A stretch of 53,672 bases of DNA from a virus. Numbering within the stretch: the stretch's first letter is position 1; each line of letters starts with the position of its first letter. The position numbers and the translations under genes were made by a program. Under the pieces are notes generated by a model, which did not search any database, was not told where the DNA came from, and saw nothing but the letters and a program-made list of their open reading frames with translations. The stretch lies in the IMG/VR virus record IMGVR_UViG_3300027734_000094, positions 1 to 53,672 of that record; one strand, 5' to 3'. Positions 39,984 to 46,584 of this stretch are shown here, piece by piece.

Positions 39984-40244
39984 TCAGCAGTCCCACTTCT
40001 GCAAAGACAATGCCTTACGTGTCGGGCGACCCTTCTCGTCCTTCATAGGACCGGGCATTCCCGACATCCGGGCACAGAAGCTCTTGCGGCGACCCGCAGC
40101 TTTAGGCGACTTCTTGGCCTGCTCCGAGCTTACGGGCGGCTTCAGATTCATACCCTGCTTCTTTGCGGAGGCACGCCCTTTGGCGTTAAGGCCACCCTTA
40201 GGGTTCTTGCCTTCCTTACGAGTCCAAGCCGGAGTTTTTGCCAT
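39984..40244 (-). CDS. DUF6321-like protein (86 aa)
   Basis: An 86-residue basic protein with AWTRKEGKNPKGGLNAKGRASAKKQGMNLKPPV, then RRKSFCARMSGMPGPM and a terminal WDC. These are the marks of DUF6321, a small domain frequent in uncultured aquatic phages. Its two cysteines and many Lys/Arg may bind nucleic acid. Its start overlaps the upstream stop (TAATG) and it directly follows the tagged gene cluster. Confidence 0.75.
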   Translation of the reverse strand: MAKTPAWTRKEGKNPKGGLNAKGRASAKKQGMNLKPPVSSEQAKKSPKAAGRRKSFCARMSGMPGPMKDEKGRPTRKALSLQKWDC

Positions 40245-40340
40245 TACACGAACCTCCCCTTGGTCTTACCCTTGGTAGCGCAGCCATCAGCGCGCGACGA
40301 GGCCGAGCCGCCCTTAGCCATCTTCTTGGCCTTGGCTTTG
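40240..40340 (-). repeat. 101-bp perfect repeat, copy A (tag cassette)
   Basis: Identical over 101 bp to 40970-41070. It encodes the C-terminal tag of the 40244-40552 gene (KAKKMAKGGSASSRADG onward) and crosses the TAATG junction into the next gene's first codons. A third, shorter copy (55 bp) lies at 40549-40603. Confidence 0.97.
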
Positions 40341-40552
40341 CCGCCACGCTTCATACCGTCACCTGAGTCGGACACCACAGTATCGCCCTTGGCTGCTTTA
40401 GCGGCTTTACGGCGTTTCTCATCCGCCGTGTCGGTTTCACCGATAACATGCATAAGTGGACTGATCTTGCGTAGGTTGCCGAACATGCCTTCGCCGCTGG
40501 CCATACCGTAGACTGGGGAAATAGACCCGAGAATCTTGTCGAGCTTAGCCAT
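40244..40552 (-). CDS. tagged Lys-rich protein A (102 aa)
   Basis: A 102-residue protein. The unique N-terminal half (LDKILGSISPVYGMASGEGM, then ISPLMHVIGETDTADEKRRKAAKAAKGD) is followed by a Lys-rich linker and the tag KMAKGGSASSRADGCATKGK, then TKGRFV. The tag DNA is identical to that of the gene at 40974-41414. Start and stop are each shared with neighbours through TAATG. It is probably a virion component; the shared tag suggests a common targeting or binding role. Confidence 0.7.
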   Translation of the reverse strand: MAKLDKILGSISPVYGMASGEGMFGNLRKISPLMHVIGETDTADEKRRKAAKAAKGDTVVSDSGDGMKRGGKAKAKKMAKGGSASSRADGCATKGKTKGRFV

Positions 40553-40603
40553 TACACGAACCTCCCCTTGGTCTTACCCTTGGTAGCGCAGCCATCAGCG
40601 CGC
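40549..40603 (-). repeat. 55-bp perfect repeat, copy B (tag cassette)
   Basis: Identical over 55 bp to 40240-40294 and 40970-41024. It covers the end of the tag (RADGCATKGKTKGRFV) of the 40552-40974 gene and the TAATG junction. Confidence 0.95.
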
Positions 40604-40974
40604 TTGGAGGCAGAAGAGACCGAGCCGCCCTTAGCATAACCACGAGTTTTGTAGCTCTCGATAAGGCGCTTACGGCCTTCCCCCGAGTCTTTCAGCACCC
40701 GAGCCTTAAGACGCTTTGCAGCGGCGGCGCTATGCTTGATGCTCTTACTAGTTGGGAAATCGCCCATAGTATCATACGCATCTTCGCTGCTTTTAACCTT
40801 ATTCGCTTTATCGCCGTAGTAGCTAGCAGCCATAGACTGAGACTTCTGCAGGGCATGGTCTGCAGTATCAACCTTATCCCAGAACGACTTGCTATCCTTC
40901 TGCATAGCACGGTAATAGTTTTTCTCGTAGGGGCCAGTTTCCGTGAGTTTATCAGCGTTATTCTTCTTAGCCAT
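40552..40974 (-). CDS. tagged Lys-rich protein B (140 aa)
   Basis: A 140-residue protein whose N-terminal 110 residues are helical and basic (YEKNYYRAMQKDSKSFWDKVDTADHAL, HSAAAAKRLKARVLKDSGEGRKRLIE). The end is GGSVSSASKRADGCATKGKT, then KGRFV; the tag carries an extra ASK insertion relative to its neighbours. It shares TAATG with both adjacent genes. Nothing suggests catalysis. The unrelated N-terminal parts of the tagged genes argue for the tag being a moveable module. Confidence 0.7.
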   Translation of the reverse strand: MAKKNNADKLTETGPYEKNYYRAMQKDSKSFWDKVDTADHALQKSQSMAASYYGDKANKVKSSEDAYDTMGDFPTSKSIKHSAAAAKRLKARVLKDSGEGRKRLIESYKTRGYAKGGSVSSASKRADGCATKGKTKGRFV

Positions 40975-41070
40975 TACACGAACCTCCCCTTGGTCTTACC
41001 CTTGGTAGCGCAGCCATCAGCGCGCGACGAGGCCGAGCCGCCCTTAGCCATCTTCTTGGCCTTGGCTTTG
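40970..41070 (-). repeat. 101-bp perfect repeat, copy C (tag cassette)
   Basis: Identical to 40240-40340. It encodes the C-terminal tag of the 40974-41414 gene and the first codons of the 40552-40974 gene. Confidence 0.97.
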
Positions 41071-41414
41071 GCTTTGACCTTGCCACCTTCAGCAAAACGG
41101 AAACTAAGTCTGGCACCGACACCACCCGGTGCGTACGGGCCGGGAGCCCCTGAACCAGCAAACTGCACTGCAGAAGGCATCTGAGCCGGGCTAATCCCGC
41201 CAAAAGTGAGCTTGGGGCCGGTAATGGGTTTGCCAGCCGGGCCTCTGGAGGAGGTAATACCCCCCTTCATGTCATCTGCGGCCCTGCTAGACCTCATCTT
41301 AGACAGATCAAACTGAGACGGGCTAATCCCACCCTGAGGAGCCATAACCGTCATAGGTGCACCGGCTGTAGTAGGCCCGCCATCAGCAAAGCGCTTCATC
41401 TTCCTAGCCATCAT
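40974..41414 (-). CDS. tagged protein C (146 aa)
   Basis: A 146-residue protein. The N terminus (ARKMKRFADGGPTTAGAPM) is followed by Pro/Gly/Ser-rich segments with two similar pieces (GGISPSQFDLSKM and GGISPAQMPSAVQF), then a Lys/Ala linker and the tag ASSRADGCATKGKTKGRFV. AAAGGAGG precedes the doubled ATG (41414/41411), which overlaps the glycosyltransferase stop. No enzymatic motif is visible; the repeated GGISP motif hints at a short internal duplication. Confidence 0.7.
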   Translation of the reverse strand: MMARKMKRFADGGPTTAGAPMTVMAPQGGISPSQFDLSKMRSSRAADDMKGGITSSRGPAGKPITGPKLTFGGISPAQMPSAVQFAGSGAPGPYAPGGVGARLSFRFAEGGKVKAKAKAKKMAKGGSASSRADGCATKGKTKGRFV

Positions 41415-42148
41415 GCAACCTCCTTTGCAGCGGGAGCAATCATCGGGTAGAGGGCGTCCCTACCGAAGTCACCTTCATACTCTTGCACGCCCATATGGCC
41501 GAGCTTGATGGCCGGGTCGATCCAGACTTCGAAACCGTGCTCGCGGGCGCGGTCACAGAAGAGATAATCCTCCCCGATATACCCCTCGTCGGTCTTCATG
41601 AAATCGAACATACAGGGGATACTACGGTTGGAGCGCGTATCCTCGTAACGCCATTCGGGGTGGGCAGCGTCCAGCGTCTCAAACACATCGCGGCGTACAA
41701 GCATGAACGCTGTAGCTACACGTTTGGCGCGGACGAGGCCCATACCGTTCATGGTCAACTCGTTGTTCTCGTCATAGTCCAACGTAGCAATATAGGTCTT
41801 AACCTCACTACGCGTGCGGGGCACACCTGCGACAATACCCTTCTTAGGGTCAGCGCCCCAAGCCATGAGGCGGAAGATATCATCCGGCTCAAAGTTGATG
41901 TCGCTATCGATGAACATCAGGTAGTCGCAGTTAGACTCCAGCATATCCTGAGCAAGCAGGTTGCGGGCACGGCTGACCACCGAGCACCCGCAGATGGAGC
42001 CAATCTGAATGTCGATCCCGTGCTGCATTGCCCGCGTTGCAAAGCGCGTCAACGAAATAGCCAGCTTCAAGGAGACCTTGAAGTCATAGGCCGGAAGAGC
42101 GAAAAAGATGCTCTTTCCGGCTAGATCGTAACTGCGTTGAGCCTGCAT
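41411..42148 (-). CDS. GT-A-fold glycosyltransferase
   Basis: A 245-residue enzyme. FFALPAYDFKVSLKLAISL opens the domain, SRARNLLAQDMLESNCDYLMFIDSDINFEPDDI carries the nucleotide-sugar/metal DxD (Asp81, Asp83), and later IGEDYLFCDRAREHGFEVWIDPAIKLGHMG gives the acceptor-site acid and terminal His. It resembles GT2-like enzymes encoded within phage head gene clusters. It may glycosylate capsid or tail proteins, or host surface glycans; the acceptor is unknown. GGGTGAT precedes the ATG. Confidence 0.88.
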   Translation of the reverse strand: MQAQRSYDLAGKSIFFALPAYDFKVSLKLAISLTRFATRAMQHGIDIQIGSICGCSVVSRARNLLAQDMLESNCDYLMFIDSDINFEPDDIFRLMAWGADPKKGIVAGVPRTRSEVKTYIATLDYDENNELTMNGMGLVRAKRVATAFMLVRRDVFETLDAAHPEWRYEDTRSNRSIPCMFDFMKTDEGYIGEDYLFCDRAREHGFEVWIDPAIKLGHMGVQEYEGDFGRDALYPMIAPAAKEVA

Positions 42149-42151
42149 ATA

Positions 42152-42433
42152 TCACCCATAGAAAACTGAGACGTAGCAGTTCGTGAGCGTAGCGTAGACG
42201 TTGGTCTCGAACAACACACCTTCACCGGGGATGATGACGTTATGGAACGCAGCGGTCGCAGGTACGTCCACCTCTAACCTAGCAGTACCGCCAGAACCGC
42301 CATCCTTAAGGATAACAGTACCCGCGCCAGCCCCAGTCGAAGTGATAACCATACCCTTGACGCGGGTGCGGTAGCCCACAAGACTACCACTTGCATTCAG
42401 GTGGACATTTTTGACGTCGTATTGCATGCCCAT
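42152..42433 (-). CDS. small virion structural protein (93 aa)
   Basis: A 93-residue strand-rich protein: QYDVKNVHLNASGSLVGYRTRVKGMVI, GAGAGTVILKDGGSGGTARLEVDVP, then VIIPGEGVLFETNVYATLTN. The pattern is common in phage head or tail decoration proteins. A G-rich ribosome binding site (AGGAGG) lies upstream. It precedes the glycosyltransferase gene by 3 bp. Confidence 0.7.
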   Translation of the reverse strand: MGMQYDVKNVHLNASGSLVGYRTRVKGMVITSTGAGAGTVILKDGGSGGTARLEVDVPATAAFHNVIIPGEGVLFETNVYATLTNCYVSVFYG

Positions 42434-42456
42434 AGGGAGGCCCTCCTATTGAGCTA

Positions 42457-42822
42457 TTACGCTGCGCCAAACACCAGAACGCTATAGGACGCAGCTGCGG
42501 GGTCAACTGCCAACGCCGTGATATTGGTGGCGCGGATCGTGACCGTGTTGGCCGCTGAGACGAACGCGTTGAAGATGATACCCGCAGCGGGAGCAGCGGG
42601 AAGGGCCATAGAGACTTCGTCCCCAACAGCTGCGCCGGTAACCGTGATGGTCAGGTCTGCCTGCGCAGCGGCAGCAATAGAAGGAAAGTTAAGAGAAGCT
42701 GAAGCGGTACGCAGTTTGGTAAGCGTAGCGCCAGTAGTCTCGGTACCTGTAGTCTCGTCGATCGTGACGATCTGGAAGCCGTTCTGTGAACGTACGGGAC
42801 CGCTGAAAGTCGTGTTAGCCAT
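42457..42822 (-). CDS. head decoration-type protein (121 aa)
   Basis: The start is ATG 42822 with GGAG upstream. The 121 residues open ANTTFSGPVRSQNGFQIVTI, then Ala/Thr-rich strands (ASASLNFPSIAAAAQADLTITVTGAAVGD) and AFVSAANTVTIRATN. It looks like a capsid decoration protein of the kind that follows major capsid genes. It is the first gene after the internal terminator. Confidence 0.7.
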   Translation of the reverse strand: MANTTFSGPVRSQNGFQIVTIDETTGTETTGATLTKLRTASASLNFPSIAAAAQADLTITVTGAAVGDEVSMALPAAPAAGIIFNAFVSAANTVTIRATNITALAVDPAAASYSVLVFGAA

Positions 42823-42934
42823 CGAATATCTCCGTGTAGCAGCACATTCCCACACCGTCTCTGCTACGTCTGCTAGGTCAGTCGGTGCGGGATAGATTCC
42901 TAGTTAAGTAGGTGTATCACTTCTGCAGGCATAA
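42823..42934 (-). other. non-coding gap after the capsid terminator
   Basis: About 110 bp without a gene. Read leftward it follows the terminator at 42935-42961 and ends with the GGAG ribosome binding site of the decoration gene. I see no confident promoter, so genes downstream probably depend on read-through. Confidence 0.5.
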
Positions 42935-42961
42935 GAAAAGGGGGAGACCGAAGTCTCCCCC
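42935..42961 (-). terminator. intrinsic terminator after the major capsid gene
   Basis: On the minus strand GGGGGAGAC and GTCTCCCCC (42940-42961) form a perfect 9-bp stem with a UUCG tetraloop, followed by a U-rich TTTTCTT. It sits 13 bp after the major capsid stop. It probably raises capsid transcript levels relative to downstream genes. Confidence 0.88.
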
Positions 42962-42974
42962 TCCCCCTGTTTCC

Positions 42975-43886
42975 TTAGGCAGCGCCTTCGGAACCGTACA
43001 TGCCCAGCGGGTCAGACCAGCCGAACGAGTAACGTTCACGGGCCTTGTAGCGAACGTTGCCGGTATCGAAGTCACCGTCCATCGAGTTCGACATGGGAGT
43101 ACGAACGAAATGCTTCAGGCCGTTCGGCACATCGGTGGTGAGGAACCACGCGTCCGTATCGGTCAGGAAGTGGTTGACGGCGTAGCCTTCGGGGATCGAC
43201 CCGTTCGACTTCAGGGCGTTGATGTCGTTGTCCGCAGTCGAGACGCGAAGTTCGGTCTCAAGCAGGCGGGTGGCGACGAACATCAGGCTCGGCGGGATGA
43301 CCAGCTTCTTCGGCTTCGCAGCGATAAGCAGACCACGTTCATCCGTCCACGCCGCAATCTGAATGACCGCCGCTTCAAGCGACGTTTCGTTCAGATCGGC
43401 GGCAGTGCTCGGGATGTTCGAGTTGACGCCACCAGAGACGAGCGGGTGCGTAGCCGAGAACAGCGGCTTGCCGTCGCCACCGAGGTAGTCGGTGTCGAAG
43501 CCGTTATTCAGGATAGCCGCAGCCTTGGTCTGCTTGGTGTACGCCATGGCGCGAGCCAGAGCCTTCGTGTACCGCGACGACAGCGAGTCGTAGAGGTTGT
43601 CTTCAATGGCCTCTTCCGTGAGCGAGAACCCGAGGGCAATCGTCTCATGGTTGTAGCGAGCCGTGTAGACTTCCTGACCGTTGTCGTAGGCGATGGCACT
43701 GCCTTCGTTCTTAACCGGAGCAGCCGAGAAGCCCGACAGCTTGGTTTCTTCTTCGAACGAACGCTCGGAAGTCTCCGTCTCGAAGATTTCCTTATGCTCT
43801 TCGCCGTAGCGGGCGTATTCCAGACCGAACAGGGCGTTCAGGCCGGGCAGGAGCTCCTTGAGAAGCTGTGCGCGTGAAATTGCCAT
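42975..43886 (-). CDS. major capsid protein (HK97 fold, Mu gpT-like)
   Basis: A 303-residue capsid protein: SERSFEEETKLSGFSAAPVKNEGSAIAYDNGQEVYTARYNHETIALGFSLTEEAIEDNLYDSL, a long spine helix with KALARAMAYTKQTKAAAILN, and GKPLFSATHPLVSGG, the characteristic loop of Mu gpT-like coats. No delta-domain protease gene was seen. The scaffold is a separate gene upstream. AAGGAG precedes the ATG; a strong terminator follows, consistent with high expression. Confidence 0.9.
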   Translation of the reverse strand: MAISRAQLLKELLPGLNALFGLEYARYGEEHKEIFETETSERSFEEETKLSGFSAAPVKNEGSAIAYDNGQEVYTARYNHETIALGFSLTEEAIEDNLYDSLSSRYTKALARAMAYTKQTKAAAILNNGFDTDYLGGDGKPLFSATHPLVSGGVNSNIPSTAADLNETSLEAAVIQIAAWTDERGLLIAAKPKKLVIPPSLMFVATRLLETELRVSTADNDINALKSNGSIPEGYAVNHFLTDTDAWFLTTDVPNGLKHFVRTPMSNSMDGDFDTGNVRYKARERYSFGWSDPLGMYGSEGAA

Positions 43887-43898
43887 TGTTCAGTCTCC

Positions 43899-44498
43899 TT
43901 AGACGCCGGTCGGGTTGAGGTACTGATGCATACCCTGATTCCACTTAACGACGACCTCGGTGTAAGAACCGGGGGAGCCAATAGGCGAAGTTTCAGGAAT
44001 GACATCGATGACGCGAATCGGCCATGTGCTAGTGGTAGCGACAGTAGCGCTGATAGCTACCTTCGAGTTGCCAGTGGTGGTGCTGCCAGTATTCTGAACC
44101 AGCACAGCGTTGGCACCCACAGCAGCACGGGTAACAGTGCCAATGGTAGTGGTGGCCGAAACAACAGCAACCTTGAAGAGCGCATCCGGGTCATCAAGCA
44201 CATAAGCCTGAATATCGGCCACGTTCACACTACCGGGGTAGTACTGACGGAAAGTCTTACCATACACCGGGTCGGTGTAGGTGCAACCAAGGAACACGCC
44301 AACCGGAGTGGCAGCAGAGGTACCGGTATCCTTCTCGGCTGAGCCATCAGTCACCAGCTTAACGACGTCACCATAATAGATGGCAGTCGCCGAGTTGGCG
44401 GTGATCGGGATCAGTCGGGTGGAACCAGCAAAAACCTGCCCGCCGATCAGGTTGATCGGAATCAGCCCGTAGGGGCTGTCAACAGTAGGATATGCCAT
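43899..44498 (-). CDS. capsid decoration or stabilising protein (199 aa)
   Basis: A 199-residue strand-rich protein that opens YPTVDSPYGLIPINLIGGQVFAGSTRLIPI, then YYGDVVKLVTDGSA, FLGCTYTDPVYGKTFRQYYPG, and a Thr/Ser-rich end with GMHQYLNPTGV. Proteins with these openings lie directly beside the major capsid gene in related phages. It probably decorates or stabilises the head. GGAG upstream. Confidence 0.75.
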   Translation of the reverse strand: MAYPTVDSPYGLIPINLIGGQVFAGSTRLIPITANSATAIYYGDVVKLVTDGSAEKDTGTSAATPVGVFLGCTYTDPVYGKTFRQYYPGSVNVADIQAYVLDDPDALFKVAVVSATTTIGTVTRAAVGANAVLVQNTGSTTTGNSKVAISATVATTSTWPIRVIDVIPETSPIGSPGSYTEVVVKWNQGMHQYLNPTGV

Positions 44499-44512
44499 TC
44501 TAAGCTCCTAGC

Positions 44513-44995
44513 TTATCTGCCTGAACCAAACGACGTCGAAGACCTCTTCTCCTTGAAGAGGGGCATACGAGAGTCGCTCTCACGCATGAAGTTGTTGTCC
44601 ACGGAGTCCATCTGGGCCTGATTCTTCTGCGCAAAGTAGTCCTTGCGCTGATCCATCAGTTCCTTCGGGGCCTTGCACAGCACCAGTCCTGCGACCTCGA
44701 TGTTGTCTTTGAAGCGGCTATCGGGGTCGATCATCATGCGGAACTTCGGCTGCTCCTCGATACGGACCGGTTCCCAACCTTCCCTCGTCTTGGACGAGAT
44801 GTTGCGGGCATCGTTCTGACCGAGAGTGGAGACACGTACCCAGCGGTACACGTATCCGGGCTGCTTATCCGGCTCTGGCAGCATCGAGGCAGGTTGCCAG
44901 ACCTTAGGGCGTTCCGCTTGTTCGCGCGTTTTGCGAGGAGTACGATTCGAGGTCACTGCCTCTTCGAAGTCCTCAAGAAGTCCACGTTCCGTCAT
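44513..44995 (-). CDS. head-cluster protein (160 aa)
   Basis: A 160-residue hydrophilic protein: KPGYVYRWVRVSTLGQNDARNISSKTREGWEPVRIEEQP, then KFRMMIDPDSRFKDNIEVAGLVLCKAP, and a charged end with MPLFKEKRSSTSFGSGR. It is common between scaffold and capsid genes of such phages, with no known function. It may help scaffold-capsid assembly. The start lies 1 bp after the scaffold stop. Confidence 0.7.
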   Translation of the reverse strand: MTERGLLEDFEEAVTSNRTPRKTREQAERPKVWQPASMLPEPDKQPGYVYRWVRVSTLGQNDARNISSKTREGWEPVRIEEQPKFRMMIDPDSRFKDNIEVAGLVLCKAPKELMDQRKDYFAQKNQAQMDSVDNNFMRESDSRMPLFKEKRSSTSFGSGR

Positions 44996-44996
44996 C

Positions 44997-45932
44997 TTAG
45001 TTCTCCATCTTCATAAGTTCACGAGCATACTGCTCGGGAGTGAGACCCAGCTTCTTCGCAATGGTAAGCTGAGACTGCTTGAGCACGATCTTCTTGGGGG
45101 ACCGGCTACGAGAAGCGGGAGCGACGACAGATGCAGCGGGCTTGGTTTCGCGCGGTTGAGCCGCTTCTTCCCCGAAGTAGTCGGGGAAACGACGACGCAT
45201 CGTTTTGTCGATGTTCGTCCAGTATTCGTCGGTGCCCGCATACTGCGGACCACGTTCGTTGATGAGCTTCTGGTGAAGCCCAAGAGCCGACGCAGTCATC
45301 TCCGGGTCTGAGCCGTACCACGTATTGCGCTCTTGCCACGCAATAGTCTTCTGGTCGGGACGCGGAGCCTGTACCGGCTGTGTAGGCTGTTCTACCTCAA
45401 CTTCAGGGGTCTGTAAAGTAGGGCGGTAAGAATTGAGCTGCTGCGCCCTGTAAGACGCTGCATTCAACTTCTCCTGAGCATCAATAAGCTTATCCGAGTC
45501 ACCAGACTCATAGGCTTCGCGGTACGCGCGCTTGGCCATTTCGAGCTCATACTCGGTGTTCTGCTTGTAGCTGTTAAGAAGATGCTGTTCGCCCTGAGAC
45601 AGGTTAGTCTTGAGCAGACGGTTTTCTTCCAGCAGCCGCTGGGCGGCGCTAAGAGCTTCAGTCTGTTCGCGCTGGAGACGCTCCTTCTCGCGGCGCTCGT
45701 CGTGCCAGACCTTCTTCATCTGCTTGAGACGGGTCTTGACCTTCTCGGAGTACTCTTCGAGCTCGTCATTCTCCAGCTCTTCGACGACCTCCTTGGGCAT
45801 GGGCTCGCGCCCGCGATCTGCCTCGGGGGTATCGTCTTCAATCTCGATATCAGGCTTATTGCTATCAGGAACAGGGGTGTTCTCGTCCTCGATCTCGAAC
45901 GAAAAGTCATCATCGGGCTGAGTAGCCATCAT
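44997..45932 (-). CDS. scaffold protein
   Basis: A 311-residue acidic protein. The N-terminal 60 residues are strongly acidic and disordered (EIEDENTPVPDS, ELENDELEEYSEKV). A long coiled coil follows (about 62-160, RLKQMKKVWHDERREKERLQREQTEALSAAQRLLEENRLLKTNL-type). The C terminus has Pro-rich linker and PKKIVLKQSQLTIAKKLGLTPEQYARELMKME, a basic-helical capsid-binding tail. This is the standard plan of podovirus scaffolds. It has AAAGGAG upstream. Confidence 0.85.
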   Translation of the reverse strand: MMATQPDDDFSFEIEDENTPVPDSNKPDIEIEDDTPEADRGREPMPKEVVEELENDELEEYSEKVKTRLKQMKKVWHDERREKERLQREQTEALSAAQRLLEENRLLKTNLSQGEQHLLNSYKQNTEYELEMAKRAYREAYESGDSDKLIDAQEKLNAASYRAQQLNSYRPTLQTPEVEVEQPTQPVQAPRPDQKTIAWQERNTWYGSDPEMTASALGLHQKLINERGPQYAGTDEYWTNIDKTMRRRFPDYFGEEAAQPRETKPAASVVAPASRSRSPKKIVLKQSQLTIAKKLGLTPEQYARELMKMEN

Positions 45933-45959
45933 TCTTCTCCTTTGTACGGGTTACGCCCG

Positions 45960-46400
45960 TTAAGCGCGCGTAATGCCACGCGGGTCTTCCACGACACCTT
46001 CGACAGCGTCGTCATTGATCATACGGAACTCACGTCCGTGAATCTTGATGCGGCTACCAGCCATAGGGCGGGTAACGATGAAGTCGCCTTCCTTGCACCA
46101 CGGGCCGCTCGGGAACCGCTTCTCGTCCTTGTAGGCGTCAGGGCCGACCTTGAGCACGAACAGCACTGGAGTAGTGAGCTCTTCGTACTGCTTGGTGATA
46201 TCGGCCTTGAAGATGCCGCCCTCGGTCTGGTCGTCCACGTCAGGCACTGCGCACAGGATGCGGTAGCCAGTGGGGTCAGGAAGCTGCTTTGCCTTGCGAT
46301 CATCCGAGTCTGGCAGCACGGTGGTGTTGCCGTCCTTATCTGCAATCAGGAACTCAGGAATCTTCGGCAGAGTCTTGTCCTCTGCATTAGTCGTCATCAT
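45960..46400 (-). CDS. GroES-like co-chaperonin
   Basis: A 146-residue protein. The core PTGYRILCAVPDVDDQTEGGIFKADI, then VLFVLKVGPDAYKDEKRFPSGPWCKEGDFIVTRPMAGSRIKIHGREFRMINDDAVEGVVEDP fits the Cpn10 beta-barrel: conserved opening strands, a mobile loop with GGI, and a C-terminal strand with the V-x-Ed-D ending. It would cap the host GroEL, probably to fold the capsid protein, as T4 gp31 does. It overlaps the next upstream gene by 14 bp. The host-GroEL partnership is inferred. Confidence 0.8.
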   Translation of the reverse strand: MMTTNAEDKTLPKIPEFLIADKDGNTTVLPDSDDRKAKQLPDPTGYRILCAVPDVDDQTEGGIFKADITKQYEELTTPVLFVLKVGPDAYKDEKRFPSGPWCKEGDFIVTRPMAGSRIKIHGREFRMINDDAVEGVVEDPRGITRA

Positions 46401-46584
46401 TATTCTCCATCCTCTGCGCCGTCTCTGCGAACAGAGTGTTAGCGATCATAAGCCCACGGACGATGCCGCAAGCGTACTTGTAGTCCCCATGATCCTTGGC
46501 GGTACCGCGAGCGAGGTCGTCGCTCATGACGGTGATCTCCTCTTGGACCTTACCGGACAGGTACTTCAGTAGTTCCGTACTCAT
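46387..46584 (-). CDS. small helical protein (65 aa)
   Basis: A 65-residue protein (LLKYLSGKVQEEITVMSDDLARGTAKDHGDYKYACGIVRGLMIANTLFAETAQRM) that is probably all helical. The pattern GTAKDHGDYKYACGIVRGL is conserved in small proteins next to portal genes. It overlaps the portal stop by 4 bp (ATGA) and the GroES-like gene by 14 bp. Unknown function. Confidence 0.7.
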   Translation of the reverse strand: MSTELLKYLSGKVQEEITVMSDDLARGTAKDHGDYKYACGIVRGLMIANTLFAETAQRMENNDDD

